A stretch of DNA of 64,000 nucleotides from Carposina sasakii (taxonomy: Eukaryota > Arthropoda > Insecta > Lepidoptera > Carposinidae): positions 12,097,501 through 12,161,500 of the forward strand of contig CP053159.1 of NCBI GenBank assembly GCA_014607495.2. Reading direction: 5' to 3'. This document shows positions 55,018 through 64,000 of the stretch, piece by piece (the stretch's first letter is position 1; every line of letters starts with the position of its first letter). The position numbers and the translations under genes were made by a program. The notes beneath the pieces are model-generated. The model worked only from the letters and a program-made list of their open reading frames with translations, was not told where the DNA came from and made no database searches.

Positions 55018-55454
55018 TGACGTAGATGGGTCGATGTGGCGTGCCGTTAGGTGTGTCCGACATCTTCCAAAATCCGAAATAAAGAATGCGGCGTGTAGTA
55101 AACAAGCTTAATTAGGAATCACAAACACTTTCACTGTATCTACGCACAAGATTACTAGGATTCTAGCGGATTACGTAGAAACGTGGTAAGTACAAGACAG
55201 AGCTGATTAGCACCCGTGCTTCGCTCGACAGACGCAACGAGCAAGAACAGAATACCCTCCGGCTCAATTCAAACGACCCGGTGGTCGTTGTAAATCTACA
55301 GTGGCGCCCTCTCAGTACTCTGTCTTGTCTTTACCCAAGTGACAGCTGTCCTCCAGTCAGTGATAGCTGTCGACTTGACGTTTCTAACTTCAACGATTGA
55401 AAATAGATGGCGTTGGAGATCCGACTGTAGGATATGACATCTTGATCTCCTACA
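55018..55454 (-). repeat. 5' LTR (minus-strand element)
   Basis: 437 bp, identical to the LTR at 51169-51605 except for three positions (one in GCGGATTACG, one in TTTACCCAAG, one at the terminal TACA). On the coding strand it starts TGTAGGAGATC and ends CTACGTCA, immediately before the primer-binding site. Confidence 0.93.
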
Positions 55455-55455
55455 T

Positions 55456-56200
55456 ATATAATATGTAGGTACGTACTAGACTTGGTTGAATAAAAAAAAC
55501 ATGTTGCCTAAATAATATTTTTTGTCTCTTTCTCTTTCAATTTTGCCTGTCACTCTCCATTCGTAATGTAGGTATAAATGTGTAAAGATAAAACAGAAAG
55601 GGAAAGGTAGAACAAATTTTTAGATATCGATAGATTTTATAACGTAAATCTGTCAAATAGTTACAGTCCATCTATATATAAAAGTCATCTTATTTAGGAT
55701 ATAATACGGAATCGATGCATTGTGAAAATTTCTATTAGAAACCAGTCAAAGTAGTTATTAGTAGTAGTTAGTAGCTACTGACAAACCCGAAGTGTCTAAC
55801 AATGGCTCGCGTAATACGCCTGTAATACCAGTATATTATAAATTACAATGTTACGCTGCACAATGTGCATCGCGTGCTGTCTGCCCATCTGCAATCAATC
55901 CCTGATCACCATCATCAGCTGTAGTTCCTTGTGAAAAAGAATAATCGTTTGTAACAGCTACACAAATTACGGCTATTTAATGTTTATCGTTGCTATTTCT
56001 TGTGATTTTACATGAGTTGTGTCTTAGTGCATTAATTCAAAAAGTTGAATCTCGTTGAGACTCTTTGGTTGTAATTTTCGTGAAATAATAATAAGTTACT
56101 AAAAATAAACTTACTTATTTTAATATTTTGATGTCTAGCAAAGTGTATTAGCAAAGTTCCCGATACTTATCATCTTTGTTACCATATTACCTATTGTCAA
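55456..56200. other. intergenic right of the LTR element
   Basis: AT-rich, no motif-bearing frame seen. Confidence 0.4.
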
Positions 56201-56202
56201 TA

Positions 56203-56542
56203 AGCGGTGATAGCCCAGTGGTTAAGTCGAAGTCACCTTCCAAGCGGGAGGCGTAAGTTCGATCCCAGTCACGGGCCTGTACCAATGAATTTATTTATGT
56301 ACAGATTATAATGTTGTAACATTGTCACTTAGCTCGTGCCTCGGAAAGCACGTAAAACCGTTGGTCCTGCGCCTGATCTCTCTCCGGTCGTGTCGGCTTT
56401 CCGTCCCATCGGACTTGAGAGTAACGGGATAGAGAGTGCACCTGTGTTTGCGCACACACTTGTGTACTATAATATCTCCTGCGTACCTGGCCAATCTCCG
56501 TAGAGATTGGTCGCCTTGGCCGAAATACGGTCGGAGATCATC
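56203..56542 (+). mobile_element. tRNA-derived SINE, body type 1, with target duplication
   Basis: Same head and body as 7516-7848. It is flanked by a 14-bp duplication ACCTATTGTCAATA (56189-56202 and 56543-56556). Confidence 0.9.
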
Positions 56543-57397
56543 ACCTATTGTCAATATAATTTTCAAAATTCTATTGTACACCGTGTTATATTACGCGCGA
56601 ATTTTTTATGTCTTTAAATTTTGGATGGCCAAGATAAATCTTTATAGATATAACCTATTGTGTAGACATATATGCATATATTTTAAAATTTTATAATTTT
56701 AAATTACTTAATAGATTTACGCGCGCTTTAATAGTTATCTACAATGTCCGCGCCTTTGTTATACTTTGTTAATGCAATGTTTTCTTTGTATTTTATGTGT
56801 TCTCTGTAAGTTAAGTATAGGGTAAATAAGACTACAATGTTATTCTATAGAATGAGTAAAACATCATCTTCTAATAATTATATACCTTGTTATTATCAAA
56901 AATTCCGTTAGTTTCTGTCATTAGGAACAATCTCCATGACATAAAAAAGTAGCACAACATGTTAATGGGTATGGACTTCATAAAGACAGGATGAAAAATA
57001 AAAGTAGAACTACTTCATCCGCGTAAATTTTACAATTCCCGTGGAAATTTGGGGAAAATCTTTTTCTCCAAATTTCAGGTCTCTGATATCAACGGTTTAG
57101 GCTATACGTTGATCAATAACTCAGGACAAAGAATTTAACTTTATAGGTATGCATAGAGCAGGCACAGTTTATTAATACTGATCCTGAGGCCTGCAATACC
57201 TGTAATTTGTGAATTTGCCACTTTATGTTCATTATTTCTCCATGTTAGTCTGTACCTAGGTCTAGGGTGCACTTATTATAATAATAATCAATCTCTGCAA
57301 AATGTCCTTGCTCTATCGCTATAAAAGTAACGGTACCTACCAGAGCAGGTAGATATTATGTTTAGGCTTGTATCTGCTTTATAATATAAATCAAACC

Positions 57398-58198
57398 TCC
57401 ATTGAGGGGTCGCCACAGAACACATTTACTCCTAGCGGAGAAGAAGGGCAACTGCGTACAAAAAGTATCAAAGGCAAGCTCACTGTTGCCATCTTACCTC
57501 ACCCCCGCAAAACTGACGATAAATATGGAATGCAGGGATAGGTAATTAGAAATGTACGATACATTCCGGAATTAGGCACTTTCACTTGCAGAAAACTCAA
57601 ACCAGAGTTCAGGCTCTAGTTTCCTACAAGGGAAAATGCCCAATCCGAAATATGTACACACGTAACGATAGTAATTTTATCAAATAAAACAAGGATATTA
57701 TTGTTATAAAGAATAATAAATACATTTTAATTTAAAGAAATGATACAAAAAGAAATACAATCCTACCAAAAAATCCATCCATCCAAACTATGATAAAGGA
57801 TAAACAAATAACAAAAAAAAAACACAAAACACTAAGTATCTTGGAAAAACTAGGTTATGAAAAAAAGTCACTATCTTGGGTTAAAAGTCACTATCTTAGG
57901 TTAAATCACTATCAGAATACTGTTAACTATCTCACACACTAAACGGAGAAACCAAAACTCAACTCAACATTACTGGAGCGAATAAACAGAAAAATTCATA
58001 AACGAACCGACCGCCAGCACAAACGAACGCCATGATGGATTTACTTTGCTTGCTACTGTGCTGCTGTATCACACGGTCGTACCATTTACTCACAAAATAG
58101 TCTGCAGATCCGAGGGTCCGCGGAGGGTGTAGGGCCCGGTGGTGGGCGACCCCTCAATGGAAATTTGAACTTCCGAATAGTGACGCCTGATACAATTC
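57398..58198 (+). mobile_element. 801-bp insertion just upstream of the ABCG gene 2 exon
   Basis: A 15-bp exact direct repeat AATATAAATCAAACC (57383-57397 and 58199-58213) flanks it. It opens with TCCATTGAGGGGTCGCC and carries the inverted form of that sequence (ending 58163) after GGAGGGTGTAGGGCCCGG, which is the 3' end of the 248-bp retroposon family. The central 650 bp has no recognisable coding sequence. The insertion ends 33 bp before the 3' splice site of the ABCG exon. Confidence 0.7.
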
Positions 58199-58231
58199 AA
58201 TATAAATCAAACCCTTATTTATCTTTTCCAG

Positions 58232-58373
58232 ATATAGCATACCATGCCAGTGAACTAGTTCACCATGTCGGACGGTCGAGTGTTGGGTCGCGCCCATTTG
58301 TCCCACCTTCCTCAGCGGCCTCCCATCAACCTCGGCTTCCAAGACCTCACATACACGGTTACTAATGGAAAAA
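58232..58373 (+). CDS. first coding exon of a second ABCG gene
   Basis: A polypyrimidine tract and acceptor (ATCTTTTCCAG) end at 58231. The ATG at 58265 has an ideal CACC context, and the donor GTGAGTG starts at 58374. It codes for 36 residues starting MSDGRVLGRAHLSHLPQRPP and ending in GFQDLTYTVTNGK, the N-terminal motif that precedes Walker A in ABCG1/4-like insect proteins. The 33 bases before ATG would be 5' UTR. No Walker A exon was found by 64000, so the rest lies to the right. It has the same orientation as the first ABCG gene and is probably its tandem paralog; it cannot be the missing first exon of that gene because it lies downstream of it. Confidence 0.85.
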
Positions 58374-58601
58374 GTGAGTGGATATCATATTTTCTCTGGT
58401 TTCTCATCGCGACTGTGATCCAAATATCTTCTCGGAAAAAATAAGTATGACAGACTGCAGTTGTAACTCTAATATCTTTTCTCAGATTCAAGGGACAGTA
58501 TACCTATAGACTGACAGACTGATGGTGGGAGAACAGTATTTGGGTATTTATTTTTTCCACAACAATGAACTAGCCACGACCTTTCTAGCCCTATTTATTT
58601 A

Positions 58602-58870
58602 TACAGAGTGATTTTTGGTCGTCAACGTTCCCGAAAACTACGGAATCTCCTCATCATCATGATCATTTTTCTCCATGGAAGCATACCTGGGAAGTGTCTG
58701 GTTTCCAAAATATTAAGGTCCAAAGTTGAGTAAATAGACTGCGTTTTTCTGCATAAATGCACATAGACGCGCGTAGCAGGATTTTTTCAAGAAAAATAAT
58801 TAATATCTGTCTATAAAAAAACTAACATAAACACTAGACACTATAAATTTCGCACAATCAAGGAATTTAA
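58602..58870 (+). mobile_element. MITE family C, 3' truncated
   Basis: ACAGAGTGATTTTTGGTCGT start; identity with other copies is lost after the T-run near 58870. It lies in the first intron of ABCG gene 2. Confidence 0.65.
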
Positions 58871-59304
58871 TTTTTTTTTTTATTCTACCTAAGTACTGAA
58901 GTTTTCTTACTTGTAAAATGAACAGTTACAAATTGTATATGTCAGTAACTAGCCTAGATTTAAATAATGATTATTCATTACGCAGAAGGTTCAGTAACCT
59001 TCCAGTAATGGATCTACACTTTAAAGAAACGATTTAACAATTAAAATTAAACTAAAATACCTTTACTATACTGTGCTTCACTCCTATGTGATCATGCAGT
59101 TCTGTCTGACTCACTTTGCTTGAATATTTGGCAAGACATGGGATATGTATGTGCCATTTTTATTTATAAGGTACATTCAATGGGTGATCACTATAAACTA
59201 TTAAAGAAGCATTGAATAACGAGTGTAGCATTTCTAAAGCGCAGATTGTTGCCTAATTGAGAAATATTGACACTTTTTAGAGTTTTAATATAACATACAT
59301 ACAT

Positions 59305-59580
59305 ATACCTATAATCACGTCCTTTATCCCTTACGGGGTAGGCAGAGCGCCAAGGGCCGATAGAACCACATGGTGCCACTTCTGACCAATTTTGAGGGTA
59401 TTGTTGAGATGTACAAGTTCGGTTAGTAGTGACAGGTGGACAGCCCATCGCCTACAAAACATCAAAACCCTCTTGTCCCTCTACTGACTTGTACAGTATG
59501 CCCAGTTGTAAGAGAAGCAGCTGTAGTATTATACGTTTTTTTTTCACTCCCAGAGCAGCATAGAAGAAATTAATATAACA
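59305..59580 (+). repeat. dispersed repeat D
   Basis: TATCCCTTACGGGGTAGGCA to CCCAGAGCAGCATAGAAG. Confidence 0.65.
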
Positions 59581-60185
59581 TACCTACAAATAAGTTGTTA
59601 AAATTACCAATATGCCTAAGAATAGGGTAAATGTGACCCATAAGGAGAGAAATAAAAATAAGTCAATTGTGTAGTCAATTTGACTGACTTTGCTTCAAAA
59701 TTGTGCGTGATGTTTTAAGTATTTTAATAAAAAAAGAACATGGGTTCTGGAAGCCGGGCAGGTTGAGCTTATTAAAGAATTCTACTGTTAGCGCGTTCAA
59801 ACAAACAAACAAACAAACTCGTATGTATGTAACCCAAATTACACTTATTTTTGATAGGCTTACTGGAAACCACGCTTTCGGAGTCACGAGTTACACTGTA
59901 CCTGGTTTCGCATGGTTCCCTCCCCCGCCCCCCCGCTTGACCCCGACACGAACTCAATGTCAAGGTACATGCTCTGGTTTACGGTTAAACCTTACCCGTA
60001 GGCGCGATTTTAAAGACTCAAAAAATAAGCTGCTTCAAAATTGATGTTGTCTACCTTGTAGACTGTGGTATGACTTATAAGCTGCAATAAAATCTAATTA
60101 TTCAGTAGGTCAGTTGTAGGTACTATTTACTAAGTACGTACAATTTATTTCCTTTCCTAAGGATGAAATTATAACTTATTACCTA

Positions 60186-60399
60186 TCTATACTAATATTA
60201 TAAAGCTGAAGAGTTTGTTTGTTTGTTTGTTTGTTTGTTTGAACGTGCTAATCTCAGGAACTACTGGTCTGATTTGAAAAATTCTTTCAGTGTTAGATAG
60301 CCCATTTACCAAGGAAGGCTACAGTCTATACAACAACCTGCCCGGCTTCGCACGGGTACAACGCCCCCTCACGCGGACGAAGTCGTGGGCGGCTGCTAT
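60186..60399 (+). mobile_element. Helitron-like element, second family
   Basis: TCTATACTAATATTATAAAG start, a (TTTG)n stretch, and GGACGAAGTCGTGGGCGGCT end with CTAT instead of CTAG. Confidence 0.65.
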
Positions 60400-60781
60400 A
60401 AATAAATATAGTGACATCTATAGTTATGAGATTTAATGCTTTATTTTTTGTTAAACCGACGAGCAGGCATGAAGAATATCATAAAAGTATATGAATCGAA
60501 AGAGGGTCCTTACTATGGGACCGTAGCATGTGGAGATCCGTGATCTCTGCCTACCCCTCCGGAAAAGAGGCGTAATTTTTTTGTATGTACATATAATGCG
60601 TTAGATTGTAAGCAGTATGTTACGGTTCACAATCTCGCTCTTCGATCAAATATCGATCGAAGATCTCGCTAGATTGATTACCTTACTAAAAAGTGGTAAT
60701 GAGGTATAAAAAGTACTACACGGTAAATATTATGTAAGTAATAAAAACTAACTTATATTTAAAAAAAAATATTAATAAAGA

Positions 60782-61300
60782 AAATTGAAAATATTCTTCA
60801 CCCGAGTGGGAATCGAACCCACGACCGCTGCAAACCGTGCCAGCCGCTATAACCACTAAGCCACCGGGTCAATTAAACTTATATTTTACTGGCAGACTGC
60901 AAAATAAAAGTATCAATTCCAAGTATTGTTCTATTACTTGCATATTGGCATGTATACTATGTTATTCTTCATCCCGATATTTTATGCTATACACTAGCCA
61001 AATCTCGGCAAACAAAGCTGAATCCTTCAGCACAAAGTTTAAAGATGAAACGATCAACCATATCCTTCAACGGATTATATTAATGGAGAAGTGTTTTTAT
61101 AAATTAACTATCTTAGTCAAGATATTATACCATATTATAAAATTATTAATAAAGAAAAGCTGCAGAAAAAAAGTTCTTTTACCCGCATACAAGTGGGAAT
61201 CGAACCCAGAGTGACGCCCGCTGCAAATTGTGTAGCCGTTTGTATGGAGCCGCTATTTTGGCAAGTCTACTAAATTGCCACCGGGTCCATTATTTAAACT
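60782..61300 (-). mobile_element. tRNA-like repeat dimer, family T
   Basis: Head in reverse at 60797-60870 (GTGGGAATCGAACCCACGAC), shared body (AGCCAAATCTCGGCAAACAA), second degraded head at 61190-61290 (GTGGGAATCGAACCCAGAGT). Confidence 0.7.
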
Positions 61301-61427
61301 TATATCCCGGAAAGTTTTCACGATGGCAGAAGTTTTTCTTTCGCAAAATAAAAGTATTAATTCTAAGTATTTTATGATCTTTCGATTAAATACAAATAAA
61401 AAAACCGTAAACGACCCTATTGCAAAC

Positions 61428-61636
61428 GGTCGATTGGTATAGTTGGTAGTGACCCTGCTCACTGCGCTATAGTTCGAATCCCTGTAGGTGCACACATTGA
61501 TATGATGAATATCGATGTTTGTTTCCGAGTCATGGATGTTTCTATACTAATCTATGTATTTATATACCGTTGCTAAGTACCCACGAGACAAGACCTCAGG
61601 GATCATGACTGTGGGACTAGGTTAATTAGTGGTGAA
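61428..61636 (+). mobile_element. tRNA-headed SINE, second family, intact
   Basis: GGTCGATTGGTATAGTTGGT head, TAGTTCGAATCCC B box, body through GACAAGACCTCAGGGATCAT. Reference for the split copy at 18401. Confidence 0.7.
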
Positions 61637-61971
61637 AGAAGTGTGTGTGTGCTTTTTTCTTGTAACTAGTTCCAGAGTTAACGGCATAGATAGGTACATA
61701 GAAGCTCTTAAGCTTTATAGATACTTGCGGCTTGAGGTTTACTGTGAACAAGTAGGTAGCTCAACCAAGGTATCGTTGGTGCTATTTCACACATCACTGC
61801 TAAATAACCTTTTGGCCTAAATGCACTTAAATAAACATGCACTGTGAAATATACTATACAACGTAGTATACCATACAAAGATTAGTTAGGCCATAGAAAT
61901 GACAAACCTTAATATGTAATAACTTTTGAAATGTACCTTTACCAAACTAGCTTATGACAATATAAGAACAT

Positions 61972-62236
61972 CATCTTCCTGCCCTCACTACATTATGAAT
62001 GGGCTTATGAATGATTTCGAAACTCATATTGCCAAAGTTTTGGCGATTATTTTACGGCCGGCTGCCTGCTGACGCCAACCTTTATTCGGGTATAGCTAAG
62101 TGATAATTTTAGAAAATCTGTAGGTACATGAAATAAATTCAGCGGTACAGGCCCGTAACTGGGATCGAACTTACGCCTCTCGCTTGGAAGGCGCACGTCT
62201 TAACCATTGGGCTATTATCTATCACCAACTAACAAC
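61972..62236 (-). mobile_element. SINE body type 2 with target duplication
   Basis: Same tRNA head as the type 1 SINEs but a different body (GGCCGGCTGCCTGCTGACGC). It is flanked by a 10-bp duplication ATAAGAACAT (61962-61971 and 62237-62246). Confidence 0.85.
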
Positions 62237-62249
62237 ATAAGAACATAGA

Positions 62250-62870
62250 ATAAAAATACATAATGTATGTAGGTACTTACATATTGCGCTTGATCATTTT
62301 ATAAGTAAAATTTAATCAATTCATGGAAATTAATATTGTCTACATATTAGTAGAATGAAATAAAACAGTAAAATTATAAATGCAATTAGCTACTTTTTTT
62401 CAAAATATCCTTTCAAATCCTTTGTCGAATTTAAGAAAACTGCACTTATTCTTGTTCTTTATTGCACATACACAAAAAAATACAACTTACAAAATAAAAG
62501 AAGGGATGCATGTACAATGGCAAGCTTATCTCTACAAGAGATCTCTTCCAGCAAGCCCAGCAAGTAGTACTTTAAAATAATATTAATACAAATCTGTAAC
62601 AAAACCTTACCATTTCAGAACTTTCACTTATTTGTGTAATAAGTCACCACGTAATGTAAGACGATACCAAGGAGCAAGCGAGTTAGCAACAAATACTGTA
62701 CTTGTGCAAAAGAGATGCAAATTGAATGCAATTTGCATTACAGTGCAGCGTATATTTAAATAAATCTCACTAAACCTCGATGTTACATAATAAATACATA
62801 ATATTAGGACTTTTATACTTATCTGTTAGAATTGTCAGTTAACACAGATATTAGGTATCATTACCGACCG
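62250..62870. other. probable intron of ABCG gene 2, nothing recognised
   Basis: AT-rich; no Walker A exon. Confidence 0.4.
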
Positions 62871-62876
62871 TAGGTA

Positions 62877-63256
62877 TATACAGGTGTTTTTTCGTTACCA
62901 CCGTTAACGAAGGGTACGTACTCTATGCATCAAATAAAGTAAGTTTATGCCAATTAACATGCTGGGAAACGATGTATGTATTAAAAAAAAATTACTTAAC
63001 CGGGCGAAATTTATAGTGTCCAGTGTTTATGCTAGTTTTTTCATAGACAGATATTAAATATTTCTCGTGAATAGATCTTTCTACGCGCGTCTATGTGCAT
63101 TTATGCAGAAAAACGCAGCCTATTTACTCAACTTTGGACCCTAATATCTTGGGAACCAAACACTTTCCAGGTATACTTCCATGGAGGAAAATGATCGTGA
63201 TGATGAGGAGATTCCGTAGTTTTCGGGAACATTGACGACCAAAAATCACTCTGTAT
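62877..63256 (-). mobile_element. MITE family C
   Basis: ACAGGTGTTTTTTCGTTACC to CCAAAAATCACTCTGT, inverse orientation. Confidence 0.7.
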
Positions 63257-63329
63257 AGAATATAGGTACATAGTTATTAGCGACATTATCTGTGTTACTC
63301 TCGATACTGCATTTATGGGAGATGGACCC

Positions 63330-63445
63330 GATCCCATAGCCATATTAAGCATAGCGGCAACAGAAGTAATCGTCAGTGACAAGTTGCCAGGAGTTGAGTT
63401 CCTTAGTCAATTGTCACGAGATGTAGCTGATGTATTCTAGTGAAT
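63330..63445 (+). repeat. dispersed repeat E fragment
   Basis: ATCGTCAGTGACAAGTTGCC and CACGAGATGTAGCTGATGTA in family order. Confidence 0.5.
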
Positions 63446-63455
63446 CCCCGTACTG

Positions 63456-63735
63456 TCTTCAGCCTGTTGCAGCCCACTGCTGGACGTAGGCCTCCTCCAG
63501 GGCACGCCACAGGGGGGTTTTGCCCATAGTTACCACGCTAGGCAGGCGGGTTGGTGACCGCAGTGTGATTTTCGGACTTTGTTGTCAGTACGGGAGGCGC
63601 TGCTGCTCACCTCCGGGAAACCCTTGATCGCCTCGTACGATACCCACGGGCAGGCAGGGTTGGTACAAACTCTACTCTGCCGGCACCACGCGGCTGTCAT
63701 TGGCCTTCGTCGCGTCGTGGGCTGTCAGCGCATAC
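63456..63735 (+). repeat. dispersed repeat G
   Basis: GTCTTCAGCCTGTTGCAGCC, GGCAGGCGGGTTGGTGACCG, TCGTACGATACCCACGGGCA and ATTGGCCTTCGTCGCGTCGT. GC-rich for this window; class unknown. Confidence 0.6.
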
Positions 63736-64000
63736 TCGTAACCAGTTACTTATTAATAATAATGTAAAAATTGAGGCAACACTAAACCTAATACTTACTT
63801 AAGCTAAATATTTTGCCCACACGACCGAGTTTACGTCGGTAAGTAATAAAATAGCAGGTTTCGATTACAGCACGCAATACCCGCGTATCCGATGTGCGAA
63901 TGCACACAGGTACAATAGAGTAATTACTACAGAATGGTCACTCGCTAATTAGTCGCGTTGTATTGCCTAACTTTTTTGACGGTCATTTTGCCAGGCAACG

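Larger units (their letters stand above)
51169..55454 (-). mobile_element. Ty3/gypsy-type LTR element with a rearranged interior
   Basis: Two 437-bp LTRs (51169-51605 and 55018-55454), beginning TG and ending CA, differ at only three positions by eye, so insertion is recent. Read on the minus strand, the interior is: primer-binding site, gag with two CCHC knuckles, protease, a reverse-transcriptase palm and thumb piece, a second protease piece, an integrase C-terminal piece, 57-bp tandem repeats, a second palm piece, and 60-bp tandem repeats. RNase H and the integrase core are missing. It cannot encode a full polyprotein and must have moved with proteins from a relative. No clean target duplication is seen (flanks AATGTA and TATATA). 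Confidence 0.9.

Noticed and set aside
58265..58373. First exon of the upstream ABCG gene placed out of order
   Set aside because: It lies downstream of that gene's stop on the same strand, so it must start a second gene unless the assembly is rearranged.

Overview
The window is nuclear DNA from a moth or butterfly (Lepidoptera). It is AT-rich, with long intergenic stretches, short GC-rich exons bounded by GT/AG sites, an insect-type ionotropic receptor, and a dense load of repeats typical of Lepidoptera: tRNA-derived SINEs, foldback MITEs, short Helitron-like elements ending in CTAG, piggyBac, hAT and LTR elements. I see no bacterial operon and no CRISPR array.

Layout. From 1 to 20.2 kb lies most of an ABCG half-transporter gene on the plus strand. 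Ten coding exons (4324-20192) run from just after Walker A to the stop codon; the 5' exons lie left of the window. Its introns are filled with MITEs, SINEs and Helitron-like elements, and the last intron holds a decayed partial copy of the preceding exon. At 24.0-25.9 kb is an intronless divergent ionotropic receptor on the minus strand. From 26 to 44 kb there is almost only repeat sequence, including LINE 3' ends, nested MITEs, tRNA-headed repeat dimers and a hAT deletion derivative bounded by an exact 8-bp target duplication (39.8-41.1 kb). At 44.0-46.0 kb is a piggyBac-type transposase with a small spliced first exon and two frameshifts. At 51.2-55.5 kb is a 4.3-kb LTR element with nearly identical 437-bp LTRs and a scrambled interior: protease and reverse-transcriptase pieces each occur twice, out of order. 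At 58.27 kb the first coding exon of a second ABCG gene begins, same strand, running off the right edge.

How it fits together. The two ABCG genes form a tandem, head-to-tail pair separated by about 38 kb that contains the receptor gene and the transposon-rich spacer. The mobile elements explain most of the noncoding sequence and often nest (MITE in SINE, MITE in MITE-like repeat, Helitron in pogo-like MITE), which gives a relative insertion order. The least ordinary observations are the chimeric but apparently recently mobilised LTR element, a hammerhead-ribozyme-like motif inside a 248-bp retroposon family (two copies), and the relic ABCG exon.
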